DNA of 64,000 nucleotides from Streptomyces sp. NBC_00258 (GTDB lineage Bacteria > Actinomycetota > Actinomycetes > Streptomycetales > Streptomycetaceae): positions 9,796,001 through 9,860,000 of the forward strand of contig NZ_CP108081.1 of the NCBI RefSeq assembly GCF_036182465.1, given 5' to 3'. Positions 1 to 10,612 of the stretch are shown here, piece after piece. The notes under the pieces were generated by a model, which was given only the letters and a program-made list of their open reading frames with translations, made no database searches and was not told the origin of the DNA. How positions within the stretch are numbered: the stretch's first letter is position 1; every line of letters begins with the position of its first letter. Made by a program: the position numbers and the translations under genes.

Positions 1-216
1 ACTACGCTCGGTCGTCCTCCCAGTGAACCGGGGGCGCTTGGGGGCGGCTCCTCGAGGGCATGAGGTTGCGGGGGGTCGACGCACCGAATGGGTGGTGCGT
101 GGTGGAAACTGTCTGGTGGATACGGACGTTGTGAGGGTGTCCGGCTCGACCGGTGTGTGCAATCAGGGTTCGTCCTGCCCCACGGGCGGGTCTGTTTCGG
201 TCAAGGGGAATCGCCC
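1..216. other. Left-edge intergenic DNA
   Basis: I find no supportable gene here. The reading frames that run through it have no homologous look and the first convincing start is the GTG at 217. It probably holds the promoter and leader of the FHA gene; a purine-rich ribosome binding site (AAGGGGAA, 203-210) lies at its right end. In other Actinobacteria gcvH lies upstream of this cluster, but nothing like a lipoyl-protein is visible in these 216 bases. Confidence 0.5.
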
Positions 217-1023
217 GTGAAGTTGTTTGCGAAGTTGTTCGGCAAGAGCGCGCGAGAGGGCAATGACAACGCCACTGCCCGCCATCGTGCGCAGCGCCCC
301 GCAGAGGGCGAGGATCAAGGGGACCGCCCCCTGTTCCGCGACCAGGTCGGTGGTCCGGGCGGTGACATTTCCGGTGGTCAGGGCGCGCCGTCTGTTGACC
401 CTGCCCAGTCGGGACGCATAGGTTTCGGCTCCGACCCGTATGCGTCCAACGCCCCCACGGGGCAGCCGCGGCAGGAGGATCCGTCCATGTCGGCCCTGGT
501 GTGTACGAGGTGCGGTAACCGCAACGCGGAGGCGAGCCGCTTCTGCTCCAACTGCGGTGCTCCGTTGCGGGCCGGGGCGACCCCCGAGCGTCCGTCGGAG
601 ACCACCTCGACGATCTCCATCTCGGGCCTCGAGGCCTACGACGCCGAGGCCACCGGCCAGACGCAGATGCCGATGCTCTCGCCCGAGGCGCAGGCCGCGG
701 TCGACGCGCTGCCGCTCGGCTCGGCGCTCCTGGTGGTGCGCCGCGGGCCCAACTCGGGCAGCCGCTTCCTGCTGGACGGCGAGCTGACCACCGCCGGCCG
801 TCATCCGCAGAGCGACATCTTCCTGGACGACGTGACCGTGTCGCGTCGCCATGTGGAGTTCCGTCGCGTTCCCGACGGCTCGTTCACGGTGGCGGACGTC
901 GGCAGCCTCAACGGCACGTACGTCAACCGGGAGCGGATCGACTCGGTCCCGCTGTCGAACGGCGACGAGGTGCAGATCGGCAAGTACCGGCTGGTCTTCT
1001 ACGCGAGCCAGCGGGGTATCTGA
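217..1023 (+). CDS. garA: FHA-domain protein with zinc ribbon, GarA/OdhI type
   Basis: Predicted cytosolic phosphothreonine-binding regulator. In mycobacteria and corynebacteria the relatives GarA/OdhI inhibit 2-oxoglutarate dehydrogenase and tune glutamate metabolism under Ser/Thr kinase control. Seen in the 268-residue product: a zinc ribbon with Cys96, Cys99, Cys110 and Cys113; an ETTS motif at 128-131, the place where GarA is phosphorylated; and a C-terminal FHA domain (about 172-262) with GRHPQSD, SRRH and LNGT motifs almost identical to GarA. The zinc ribbon and basic N-terminus are additions relative to mycobacterial GarA. Two starts are possible: GTG 217 behind AAGGGGAA, or ATG 487 behind a very good AGGAGGA seven bases upstream, which would give a 178-residue protein nearer to GarA in length. 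It heads the block FHA, FtsR, DUF151, MerR. Confidence 0.9.
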   Translation: MKLFAKLFGKSAREGNDNATARHRAQRPAEGEDQGDRPLFRDQVGGPGGDISGGQGAPSVDPAQSGRIGFGSDPYASNAPTGQPRQEDPSMSALVCTRCGNRNAEASRFCSNCGAPLRAGATPERPSETTSTISISGLEAYDAEATGQTQMPMLSPEAQAAVDALPLGSALLVVRRGPNSGSRFLLDGELTTAGRHPQSDIFLDDVTVSRRHVEFRRVPDGSFTVADVGSLNGTYVNRERIDSVPLSNGDEVQIGKYRLVFYASQRGI

Positions 1024-1065
1024 CCCGCCCCCGGACCCGGTCCGGGGGGACCCTCAGGAAGGTCC

Positions 1066-1800
1066 ATGCTTCGAACACCGAGCGGCGGTGTCGGCCACGG
1101 CACCGCCGCCATGGACAACGGTCTGATGAGCATCGGCACGGTGCTCACTCTGCTGCGCGACGAATTCCCCGAAGTCACCATCTCCAAGATCCGTTTCCTG
1201 GAGTCGGAGGGGCTCATCGAGCCGCAGCGGACACCGTCGGGGTACCGGAAGTTCAGCCCGGGTGACGTCGAGCGCCTCGGGCACGTCCTGAGGATGCAGC
1301 GGGACCACTATCTGCCCCTGAAGGTGATCCGCGAGCACCTGGACGCCGTGGAGCGCGGTGAGGCGCTGCCGTTGCCGTCCGTGGGGCGCCAGCGCGACGG
1401 CGAGGCGCTCTGCGAGTCGGAGGGGCCGACCGTGGCCCGGATCGGGCGGGCCGAGCTGCTGGCCGCCGTGGAGATCGGCGAGCAGGAGCTCGAGGAGTGG
1501 GAGTCGTACGGGCTCATCACACCGCTGCCGGAGGGGGTCTACGACGCCGAGGCGGTGACCGTGGCCGGTCTCGTCGTCGAACTGGGGCGGTTCGGGATCG
1601 AGCCGCGCCATCTGCGAGCCGTTAAGGCAGCCGCAGACCGTGAGGCCGGCCTTGTGGACCAGGTCGTGGCCCCGCTGCGGCGTCACCGCAATCCGCAGAC
1701 CAGGGCGCACGCGGAGGCGCAGACCAAGGAGCTGGCGGGGCTCGCGGTGAAACTGCACGCCGCGCTGGTGCAGTCCGCGCTCGGGGTGCGGCTTCCCTGA
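1066..1800 (+). CDS. ftsR: MerR-family regulator FtsR
   Basis: Predicted DNA-binding regulator of the MerR superfamily, 244 residues. The N-terminal winged HTH reads SIGTVLTLLRDEFPEVTISK followed by IRFLESEGLIEPQRTPSGYR, the hallmark of the actinobacterial FtsR group (Rv1828 in mycobacteria), which activates ftsZ in Corynebacterium. The C-terminal half (about 120-200) is a second small domain with no metal-binding cysteines, so it is not a metal sensor. ATG 1066 follows AGGAAGG (1055-1061). It lies 42 bases after the FHA gene, likely cotranscribed. Role in Streptomyces septation is inferred from the family and from synteny. Confidence 0.88.
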   Translation: MLRTPSGGVGHGTAAMDNGLMSIGTVLTLLRDEFPEVTISKIRFLESEGLIEPQRTPSGYRKFSPGDVERLGHVLRMQRDHYLPLKVIREHLDAVERGEALPLPSVGRQRDGEALCESEGPTVARIGRAELLAAVEIGEQELEEWESYGLITPLPEGVYDAEAVTVAGLVVELGRFGIEPRHLRAVKAAADREAGLVDQVVAPLRRHRNPQTRAHAEAQTKELAGLAVKLHAALVQSALGVRLP

Positions 1801-1874
1801 CCCGGTGGGCCGCGCGGAGCGCGGGATCGGGCGCCCATTCCGTGCCCGACTACCCAAAGATGCCGGGCACGGCC

Positions 1875-1887
1875 TAGGGTTGCTGTG
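1875..1887 (+). promoter_or_regulatory. -10 box for leaderless DUF151 mRNA
   Basis: TAGGGT (1875-1880) is followed by six bases and the GTG start codon at 1887, the spacing of a leaderless transcript. No ribosome binding site is present. The gene can thus be transcribed separately from the upstream FHA-ftsR pair. Confidence 0.6.
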
Positions 1888-2360
1888 TGAACGAGCTCGA
1901 CGTCGTAGGTGTCCGGGTCGAAATGCCCTCCAACCAACCGATCGTGCTCCTGCGTGAAGTGGGAGGCGACCGTTACCTCCCCATCTGGATCGGGCCGGGG
2001 GAGGCGACGGCGATCGCCTTCGCTCAGCAGGGCATGGCCCCCGCGCGACCGCTGACCCACGACCTGTTCAAGGACGTGTTGGAGGCCGTCGGCCAGGAGC
2101 TCACCGAGGTGCGCATCACGGACCTGCGGGAGGGCGTCTTCTATGCGGAGCTGGTGTTCGCCAGCGGGGTCGAGGTCAGTGCCCGGCCGTCCGACGCCAT
2201 AGCGCTCGCGCTGCGCACCGGGACGCCGATCTACGGCAGTGACGGGGTGCTGGACGACGCCGGCATCGCCATCCCGGACGAGCAGGAGGACGAGGTGGAG
2301 AAGTTCCGCGAGTTCCTCGACCAGATCTCGCCCGAGGACTTCGGGACCAACAGCCAGTGA
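1887..2360 (+). CDS. DUF151 (bifunctional nuclease family) protein
   Basis: Small 157-residue protein of the BFN/DUF151 family, begun by MNELDVVGVRVEMPSNQPIV and containing the conserved LPIWIGPGEATAIA-like segment near 30-45 and RPSDAIALALR near 103-113. The family name derives from a plant protein with nuclease activity; the bacterial role is unknown. The same gene lies between ftsR and a second MerR gene in mycobacteria (Rv1828, Rv1829, Rv1830) and corynebacteria. GTG 1887 is chosen because it follows a -10 box at leaderless spacing. Confidence 0.88.
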   Translation: MNELDVVGVRVEMPSNQPIVLLREVGGDRYLPIWIGPGEATAIAFAQQGMAPARPLTHDLFKDVLEAVGQELTEVRITDLREGVFYAELVFASGVEVSARPSDAIALALRTGTPIYGSDGVLDDAGIAIPDEQEDEVEKFREFLDQISPEDFGTNSQ

Positions 2361-2488
2361 CCTTCCGGTCCGGGCTCCAGTGACCCTCCGGGACCGCCGG
2401 ACAACAGGCCGTGCGGCGCTTGTCCCGAGAGCATTCGGCTAGCCTTTCCCCGCGGTGGGACACGGGAAACCACTCCTAGGGTGATTAT

Positions 2489-2506
2489 CACTCGGCGTGC
2501 CGAGTG
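2489..2506. promoter_or_regulatory. Perfect 8-2-8 inverted repeat upstream of the second merR promoter
   Basis: CACTCGGC-GT-GCCGAGTG, a perfect palindrome nine bases upstream of the -35 box at 2516. Its location suits an operator, perhaps for the MerR-type product itself; that link is inferred. Confidence 0.6.
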
Positions 2507-2515
2507 TGGCGGTCG

Positions 2516-2570
2516 TTGACGCACCCCTGGTGGCTGCCTACCTTCGAGAAGGCAGGTCAAGGACGGAGGT
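2516..2570 (+). promoter_or_regulatory. SigA-type promoter and RBS of second merR gene
   Basis: TTGACG (2516-2521), 17-base spacer, TACCTT (2539-2544); then GGACGGAGGT (2561-2570) as ribosome binding site four bases before GTG 2575. One of the best consensus promoters in the window; it decides the start at 2575 because the in-frame ATG at 2497 lies upstream of it. Confidence 0.7.
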
Positions 2571-2574
2571 CGGC

Positions 2575-3207
2575 GTGAGAAGCAGCGGCGACGGTACGGC
2601 TGGGGGTGCCCCCGGACCCGGTCTGGGGGAGAGCAGCCCGTACCCGCTTCACAGCAGCGCGGCCGATCACGTGCAGCGGCCGACGGCGGTGCCCGAAGAC
2701 GGCGAAGTGACGCCCGAGGAGGTCGGTTATCGGGGGCCCACGGCCTGCGCGGCCGCGGGCATCACCTACCGGCAGCTGGACTACTGGGCCAGAACAGGGC
2801 TCGTCGAGCCGAGCGTGCGCGCCGCCTACGGGTCGGGGACGCAGCGGCTCTACAGCTTCCGGGACGTCGTCGTCCTGAAGATCGTCAAGCGGTTCCTCGA
2901 CACCGGTGTCTCGCTGCAGAACATCCGCACCACGGTCCAGCACCTGCGTGAGCGCGGGTTCCGGGACCTGGAGCGGATGACGCTGATGAGCGACGGCGCG
3001 ACGGTCTACGAGTGCTCCTCGCCCGACGAGGTCCACGCGCTTCTCCAGGGCGGCCAGGGCATCTTCGGGATCGCGGTGGGCGTGGTCTGGCGGGACGTGG
3101 AGAGCGCACTCTCACAGCTGCACGGGGAGCGCGTCGACACGGGTGAGACGCTTGTGCGGCCCAATCCGGCGGACGAGCTGGCGCGGCGCCGTAATCGCGC
3201 GGTCTGA
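2575..3207 (+). CDS. MerR-family regulator, McdR/Rv1830-like
   Basis: 210-residue regulator with a MerR winged HTH (about 52-120) containing ITYRQLDYWARTGLVEPS and the RLYSFRDVVVLKIVKRFLD recognition segment, then a compact C-terminal domain with the sequence DEVHALLQGGQGIFGIAVG. It resembles mycobacterial Rv1830, a cell-division/growth regulator, and the neighbourhood is the same. No cysteine cluster for metal sensing. GTG 2575 has a strong RBS and a promoter 31 bases upstream. The first 50 residues are low-complexity and poorly conserved by eye. Confidence 0.85.
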   Translation: MRSSGDGTAGGAPGPGLGESSPYPLHSSAADHVQRPTAVPEDGEVTPEEVGYRGPTACAAAGITYRQLDYWARTGLVEPSVRAAYGSGTQRLYSFRDVVVLKIVKRFLDTGVSLQNIRTTVQHLRERGFRDLERMTLMSDGATVYECSSPDEVHALLQGGQGIFGIAVGVVWRDVESALSQLHGERVDTGETLVRPNPADELARRRNRAV

Positions 3208-3369
3208 GTCGGCGGAGCCTGTCGGGGCCGTCCGGCCCTGACACTCGCTGCCTGATGCCCTCCACCTGCCGCTGGGCGCCCGCCGTTCGGCCACGGGTGG
3301 TCCGGACTCGCGCCGGTCCTCAGGGCGCGTGCCGGGGCATTGTCAGTGGCGTAGGGCAGCATCGGACAT

Positions 3370-4770
3370 GTGAGAACCGCGCCCACGATCCTGCATCTCG
3401 ACATGGATGCCTTCTACGCCTCGGCGGAGCAGGCGGCCAAGCCGAGCCTGCGCGGGAAGGCGGTCATCGTGGGCGGGCTCGGGCCGCGAGGTGTGGTGGC
3501 CACCTGCTCGTACGAGGCACGGGTCTTCGGGGTGCATTCGGCGATGCCCATGGCGCAGGCCCGCCGGCTGGCGCCGAACGCCGCGTATCTCGTACCGCGC
3601 TTCGGGCTCTACCGGGAGATCAGCGAGCAGGTGATGGGCCTGCTGCGGGAGCTGTCGCCGCTGGTGGAGCCGTTGAGCCTGGACGAGGCCTTCGTGGACC
3701 TGGAGGCCGGGCAGACGGCCTGGGACGCGGAGTCGGCACGGCTGACCGGAGTGAGGCTGCGCGGCGACATCAGGGCCGTCACCGGACTGACCGGGTCGGT
3801 CGGGCTCGCCGCCTCCAAGATGCTCGCGAAGATCGCTTCCGAGCAGGCCAAGCCCGACGGGCTGGTGCTGATAGACCCGGGCACCGAGCGGGAGCTGCTC
3901 GCCCCCATGTCCGTGCGTACGCTGCCGGGCGTGGGGCCCGCCACGGGGGACCATCTGCGGCGGGCCGGGATCACCACGGTCGGGGAGATCGCCGAGGCGG
4001 GCGAGGACGAGCTCGTACGGCTCCTGGGGAAGGCCCACGGCGTCGCGCTGTACGCCATGGCACTCGCGCACGACGTGCGGCCCGTGGTGGCCGAGCGGGA
4101 CACCAAGTCGGTGTCCGTAGAGGACACGTACGACGTGGACATCCATGACCGGGTCCGCGTGCGGATGGAGGTGCAGCGGCTCGCTGACCGGTGTGTGCGG
4201 CGGTTGCGGGGCGCGCATCTGTCGGGGCGGACCATCGTGCTGAAGGTCCGGCGGTACGACTTCTCGACGCTGACCCGGTCCGAGACGCTCAGGGGGCCCA
4301 CGGACGACCCCGCGGTGGTGCGGGAGGCCGCCGCGCGGTTGCTGGAGTCCGTGGACACCACGGGCGGCGTACGGCTTCTGGGGGTGGGGGTCTCGGGGCT
4401 TGCCGACTACACGCAGGAGGACCTCTTCGCCCAGGCTCGGACCGCTGCTGCCGCCGCCGAGGAGTTGGAACATGCGGAGAAGGAAGAAGCCGAGGAGGTG
4501 GTCGAGGAGCCGGTGCCTCCTGCTGAGCGGCGGTGGCATGCGGGGCACGACGTGCGGCATGCCGAGTTCGGGCACGGGTGGGTGCAGGGGAGTGGGCTGG
4601 GGCGGGTGACTGTGCGGTTCGAGACGCCGGACTCCTTGCCCGGGCGGGTGCGGACGTTTCGGAGCGATGATCCTTTGTTGGAGGCTGCGGAGCCGTTGCC
4701 GTTGGTGGAGCGACGGCCTGGGGATGTGGGGGCGCCTGCGGGGTCGCCTGCGGCGGGCGGGGAGGGGTGA
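3370..4770 (+). CDS. dinB: DNA polymerase IV (Y-family)
   Basis: Translesion DNA polymerase, 466 residues. Seen: HLDMDAFYASAE (catalytic Asp of motif I), SYEARVFGVHSAMP, and PLSLDEAFVD (catalytic Asp-Glu), then a thumb HhH segment (LPGVGPATGDHLRRAGI) and little-finger domain. A C-terminal extension of roughly 90 residues after about 375 is acidic (EELEHAEKEEAEE) and ends in a separate module (WHAGHDVRHAEFGHGWVQGS); no canonical beta-clamp QLxLF peptide is obvious. GTG 3370 is the first start in frame; no clear RBS. Codon quality falls near the 3' end, which runs into repeats. Confidence 0.9.
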   Translation: MRTAPTILHLDMDAFYASAEQAAKPSLRGKAVIVGGLGPRGVVATCSYEARVFGVHSAMPMAQARRLAPNAAYLVPRFGLYREISEQVMGLLRELSPLVEPLSLDEAFVDLEAGQTAWDAESARLTGVRLRGDIRAVTGLTGSVGLAASKMLAKIASEQAKPDGLVLIDPGTERELLAPMSVRTLPGVGPATGDHLRRAGITTVGEIAEAGEDELVRLLGKAHGVALYAMALAHDVRPVVAERDTKSVSVEDTYDVDIHDRVRVRMEVQRLADRCVRRLRGAHLSGRTIVLKVRRYDFSTLTRSETLRGPTDDPAVVREAAARLLESVDTTGGVRLLGVGVSGLADYTQEDLFAQARTAAAAAEELEHAEKEEAEEVVEEPVPPAERRWHAGHDVRHAEFGHGWVQGSGLGRVTVRFETPDSLPGRVRTFRSDDPLLEAAEPLPLVERRPGDVGAPAGSPAAGGEG

Positions 4771-4949
4771 TTGGGTGCGTTTGTGTCTGCGGGTGCGTTG
4801 TGGCTGATCGCGCAGTTCCCCGCGCCCCTGAAAGACGGGGGTGACTGGGGTGCGTTTGTGGGTGCGGGGCCGTTGTGGCTTGTCGCGCAGTTCCCCGCGC
4901 CCCTAAGAGGCGGGGCTGATCCCTTGCCGCTAGGAGACGGGTTGTTCCC
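4771..4949. repeat. Two copies of a dispersed streptomycete intergenic repeat
   Basis: Two adjacent copies share the core TCGCGCAGTTCCCCGCGCCC, at about 4808-4827 and 4883-4902, embedded in similar flanks (TGCGTTTGTG...GTTGTGGCT before, CTAAGAGGCGGGG-like after). A third, related copy is at 27746-27770. This sequence is familiar from gaps downstream of genes in many Streptomyces chromosomes; each copy can fold as a GC hairpin. It lies between the convergent dinB and PRC-barrel genes, so a role as terminator is plausible. Confidence 0.7.
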
Positions 4950-5065
4950 GAGCTGCCCCAGGAGGTGACGGCCCTTTCCGAGCCGCCCCAGGAGGTGACG
5001 GCCCTCTCCGAGCCGCCCCAGGAGGTGACGGCCGTTTCCCGAGTTGCCCCAGGAGGTGGCGGGGG
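4950..5065. repeat. 30-bp tandem repeat, about 3.8 copies
   Basis: Units begin at 4950, 4980, 5010 and 5041, the core being GCCCCAGGAGGTGACGGCC; the third unit has one extra base and the fourth is partial. It lies in the gap between dinB and the PRC-barrel gene. On the minus strand it would encode a decapeptide repeat (GRHLLGRLGE), but no plausible gene carries it. Likely a polymorphic minisatellite. Confidence 0.8.
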
Positions 5066-5077
5066 CCTCGCCGTCGC

Positions 5078-5452
5078 TTACGGGGTCTCGTCCCTGCCTG
5101 CCAGGTGGCCGAAGTCGTGGTCCGGGAAGGGGGGTGGGGGAGCTACGTCCAGGCCGTAGTGGTGGTAGAGCTGGAGTTCCTGTTCGGGGGAGAGGTGGCG
5201 GCCTACGCCGAAGTCGGGGGCGTCCTTGATCAGGGCGCGTTCGAAGGGGACGCGCAGGGTTCCGTCGGCCAGCTCGCTGGGCTCCAGGGGGACGAAGGCG
5301 TCTCTGCTGAACAGGCCGGTGCGTATGGCCGCCCACTCCGGTACGCCGGTCGCGTCGTCGAGGTAGACCTCGTCGACCGTGCCGATCTTGGTGCCGTTGC
5401 GGTCGAACGCCTTGCGGCCTATCAGGTTGCGCGGATCGATGTCGGTCTGCAC
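5078..5452 (-). CDS. PRC-barrel domain protein
   Basis: 124-residue cytosolic protein with an N-terminal PRC-barrel (about 5-75): IGRKAFDRNGTKIGTVDEVY, WAAIRTGLF, FVPLEPSELADGTLRVPF. The rest, ending in a Pro-rich stretch, is family specific (SPEQELQLYHHYGL). PRC-barrel proteins bind RNA or protein partners; the streptomycete group is uncharacterised. GTG 5452 gives the usual MQTDIDPRNLIGRK start behind GGAGGG; an in-frame GTG at 5488 would add 12 residues. Transcribed away from gcvP. Confidence 0.82.
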   Translation of the reverse strand: MQTDIDPRNLIGRKAFDRNGTKIGTVDEVYLDDATGVPEWAAIRTGLFSRDAFVPLEPSELADGTLRVPFERALIKDAPDFGVGRHLSPEQELQLYHHYGLDVAPPPPFPDHDFGHLAGRDETP

Positions 5453-5562
5453 GGGCCCTCCAGCTGCTCGCAACTCATCCGTAAGCACTACGAAAGAGCA
5501 CTTTGGGGAGGGCGGCCACTCGGGGGAACCCCGCTGGTACCCTGGGCAACGGCTGCTGACCC

Positions 5563-5777
5563 CATGCGGGAGAGTCCTCCAGGCTTCATCGGAGGCGCCG
5601 AAGGAGCAAATCCTCCCCGGAATCTCTCAGGCCCACGTACCGCATGGACGAGGTCACTCTGGAAAGCAGAGCGGTGTCCGAGTTTTTGACGGGTTCCGCT
5701 CTCACCGACGGTGAAAGCCGGTGCGCCTTCACGGGCAAACCGGTGAAGCTCTCAGGTTGAGATGACAGAGGGGGAGG
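5563..5777 (+). ncRNA. Tandem glycine riboswitch
   Basis: Two glycine aptamers in series upstream of gcvP. Aptamer 1 (about 5563-5672) has GCGGGAGAG, GGCGCCGAAGGAGCAA, AATCTCTCAGGC, ACCGCATGGACGAGG and ACTCTGGAAAG. Aptamer 2 (about 5683-5777) begins GGGTTCCGCTCTCACCGACGG and ends CTCTCAGGTTGAGATGACAGAGG. The 60 bases to the gcvP start contain no obvious terminator. In Streptomyces griseus such riboswitches were reported to switch on glycine cleavage genes when glycine is abundant. A probable -10 box TACCCT lies at 5538-5543. Confidence 0.95.
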
Positions 5778-5837
5778 CCGTCCGGGCACCCATGACGTGG
5801 TGCCCCTCGAAGGTCGTCAGACCAGGAGGCCTCCGCA

Positions 5838-8723
<2,886 letters not shown>

Positions 8724-8742
8724 TCACCGTCGGACATGCGTC

Positions 8743-8778
8743 GGGGCCGGTTCCGGGATTGCTTCCCGGGCCGGCCCC
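8743..8778 (+). terminator. gcvP terminator hairpin
   Basis: GGGGCCGG..CCGGGA (8743-8758) pairs with TCCCGGGCCGGCCCC (8764-8778) with one small internal mismatch, 20 bases after the gcvP stop. No U tract follows, as usual in Streptomyces. Confidence 0.75.
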
Positions 8779-8825
8779 TCATGTGTTCGGACGGCCTGCC
8801 CCGCCGCCCGTGTGCGCCGTGCCGC

Positions 8826-9029
8826 TCAGGCGGCGGTCATCACGTCCATGGCCACAGGGCGATGTGGAGCGATGATCCGGCCGTCCGGCAGGAGCTCACC
8901 GGTGTCCTCGAAGAGGAGAACGCCGTTGCACAGCAGGCTCCATCCCTGCTCCGGGTGGTGCGCCACAAGATGGGCGGCCTCCCGGTCGGCGGAGTCGGCT
9001 GTCGGGCACGGTGGCTGGTGCTGGCACAT
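8826..9029 (-). CDS. DUF5999 small conserved streptomycete protein
   Basis: 67 residues beginning MCQHQPPCPTADSADREAA and continuing VAHHPEQGWSLLCNGVLLFE, the signature of a small family common in Streptomyces. Cys2, His4 and Cys8 could bind metal, but no function is known. An upstream in-frame ATG at 9104 with a GGGGGG stretch before it would add 25 residues; the MCQHQ start is the usual family start. Convergent with gcvP. Confidence 0.8.
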   Translation of the reverse strand: MCQHQPPCPTADSADREAAHLVAHHPEQGWSLLCNGVLLFEDTGELLPDGRIIAPHRPVAMDVMTAA

Positions 9030-9398
9030 TGATGGGATCTTTCGCTTTGGTGTGAGGTCGGTGATCGGTGTCGTGTCTGTTCCGCGGCTCGAACTGATGC
9101 TCATTGCCGCCCCCCGTTTGTCAGATGGTCCGGAACCCAGTGTTGCCCTACGGGCGTCAATCCGCAGGGATTTGGCGTCAGCGCTCCTCACAGGTTGATG
9201 ACGCATCACCCGTGCGGACGGTTCATTCCAACTGGGCTGTCTCTTCGGGTGGTTCCCAATGGTCGGATGGGGCTAGTCCGGACGGGCCGGGGGTGCGTTG
9301 AGTCGATGTGGCGTCACTCCGAGCAACACCGGGCGACACCCGCCCCACGTCGTCACCGCGTGGATCAGCGGGGTGCGTCACCGCCCGTGCACAGCAGC
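9030..9398. other. Upstream region of the DUF5999 gene, no gene seen
   Basis: About 370 bases without a convincing coding frame. It should contain the minus-strand promoter of the DUF5999 gene; a TTGACG-like hexamer occurs on the minus strand near 9162, but I cannot match a -10 box at good spacing. Confidence 0.4.
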
Positions 9399-9431
9399 GT
9401 GCCCCGCGGCCGGTGTGTGGCCGCGGGGCAC
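9399..9431 (-). terminator. Terminator hairpin with 13-bp perfect stem
   Basis: GTGCCCCGCGGCC (9399-9411), seven-base loop, GGCCGCGGGGCAC (9419-9431). It lies 16 bases beyond the stop codon of the minus-strand gene at 9448-10044. Confidence 0.8.
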
Positions 9432-9447
9432 GGAAGCCGGGGTGCGC

Positions 9448-10044
9448 TCAGGCGGGTGAGCCGAGCAGCGGGGCGGGCGTCGGCGTCGGCGTGAGCCGAT
9501 GGGTCAGGACGGGCAGCAGCTCGGCCACGCGGTGCGGTCGGTGCGCGGCGATGCCCGGCGGGGCGGGAGCCAGCGGCACCAGGAGGTCGGTGGCCGCGGG
9601 ATGGCCCTCGGCTCCTTCGGCCGCGCAGTCTCCGTGCAGCCAGAGTGTGAGCATGTAGAGCTCGGGTACGGACAACAGACGGGCCTGGTACGACCCGTTC
9701 ATCGTCTCCGCCTGACGCAGGGCGCGCTCGGTGGCGGTGACGTACGGGCCTTCGAAGAAGTGCGAGAAGGCCCAGCCGTCGGGGGTCAGCCTCGTTTCCG
9801 CGGCCGCCACGGCACGTTCGCCGCAGCGGATCAGGAAGCGCCACCCGGCGAGGCGGGTGGCGGAGGCGCCCGCCGGGGTGATCCGGTCGAGTACGTGGAC
9901 GGGCAGCGGTAGATCGGGTGTGGCGGGTCCCTGGGCACTGCGCAGGGACGGGGTACGCGCTTCACGGACCGCGGTAGGGGAACCGAGGGCGGTGAGGACG
10001 GTGCGCAACGCGGGCGCGGGAGCCGGGGGCACATGCAGCGGCAT
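9448..10044 (-). CDS. Conserved hypothetical protein
   Basis: 198 residues beginning MPLHVPPAPAPALRTVL. I do not recognise a named domain. The middle (about 70-160) is well formed, with WRFLIRCGERAVAAAETRL and FFEGPYVTATERAL and PELYMLTLWLHGD, suggesting a small alpha/beta fold; the C-terminus is Pro-rich. No signal peptide or membrane segment. ATG 10044 has GAGAGG about nine bases upstream. It stands alone with its own terminator. Confidence 0.65.
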   Translation of the reverse strand: MPLHVPPAPAPALRTVLTALGSPTAVREARTPSLRSAQGPATPDLPLPVHVLDRITPAGASATRLAGWRFLIRCGERAVAAAETRLTPDGWAFSHFFEGPYVTATERALRQAETMNGSYQARLLSVPELYMLTLWLHGDCAAEGAEGHPAATDLLVPLAPAPPGIAAHRPHRVAELLPVLTHRLTPTPTPAPLLGSPA

Positions 10045-10612
10045 GGTGGGTCGCCTCTCATTCGACAGGCATGGTGGCGCGAGGGCGGGGGCGGACGGCG
10101 CTGTCAGCTCTCGGGTCAGAGGAGCGTGTGCCCAAGGTCCGGTCGTCAAAGTGACGTCGTTCGCCCGAAGGGTCGGCCGCGTGGCGGGCGGCACTTTGAC
10201 GGCAGGACCTACCATGGCGGACGCCAACTCTCTGCCTCGTTCGCGGAGTTTATACGACACGTGTTCTGACGGTGTTTCGTCTAGCCGTTCCGCGCATTAA
10301 GGGCAAGAGACAATTCGGTCGGCGTGACGTGCGTTTGGTCCTGGTTCTCCAGGGGTACCCGTCGATGACCTCGGAATATGCCACCGGGGTGGACGGCCGG
10401 TTCCTGTCGGCGTTTTTCACGACAGGGTCGATCGTTGAAATCGCGCACTGACCCATGCCTGGTGAATGTGCCTGTGGGTATCTGCGTTCTGAGTAGCGCC
10501 CGGGGGGTCCGTTCCAAGGCGTTATCGATCACACTGCCTGGGCATCATCCCACGTGACCCGGGACATCAGCGGCCGGTTCGTCGGGCTGCCCAGTCGAGG
10601 AGGGACACTTCG
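10045..10612. other. 568-bp intergenic region between divergent genes
   Basis: No supportable gene. The DNA is less GC-rich between about 10250 and 10500 (ATTAAGG, TTTTTCACGACAGG, TTGAAATCGCG) than its flanks. It must hold promoters for the minus-strand hypothetical gene and the plus-strand ligase gene. I see no repeat or terminator. Confidence 0.45.

Noticed and set aside
4950..5065. CRISPR-like array
   Set aside because: The 30-bp units are contiguous with no spacers and no cas genes exist in the window.
4407..5336. A minus-strand frame with a GRHLLGRLGE decapeptide repeat
   Set aside because: It overlaps dinB and the PRC-barrel gene and owes its repeat to the 30-bp minisatellite; no start signal or homology.
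10250..10456. A short minus-strand frame in the 568-bp gap
   Set aside because: No RBS, codon bias or recognisable sequence; the product is Arg/Thr-rich and looks random.
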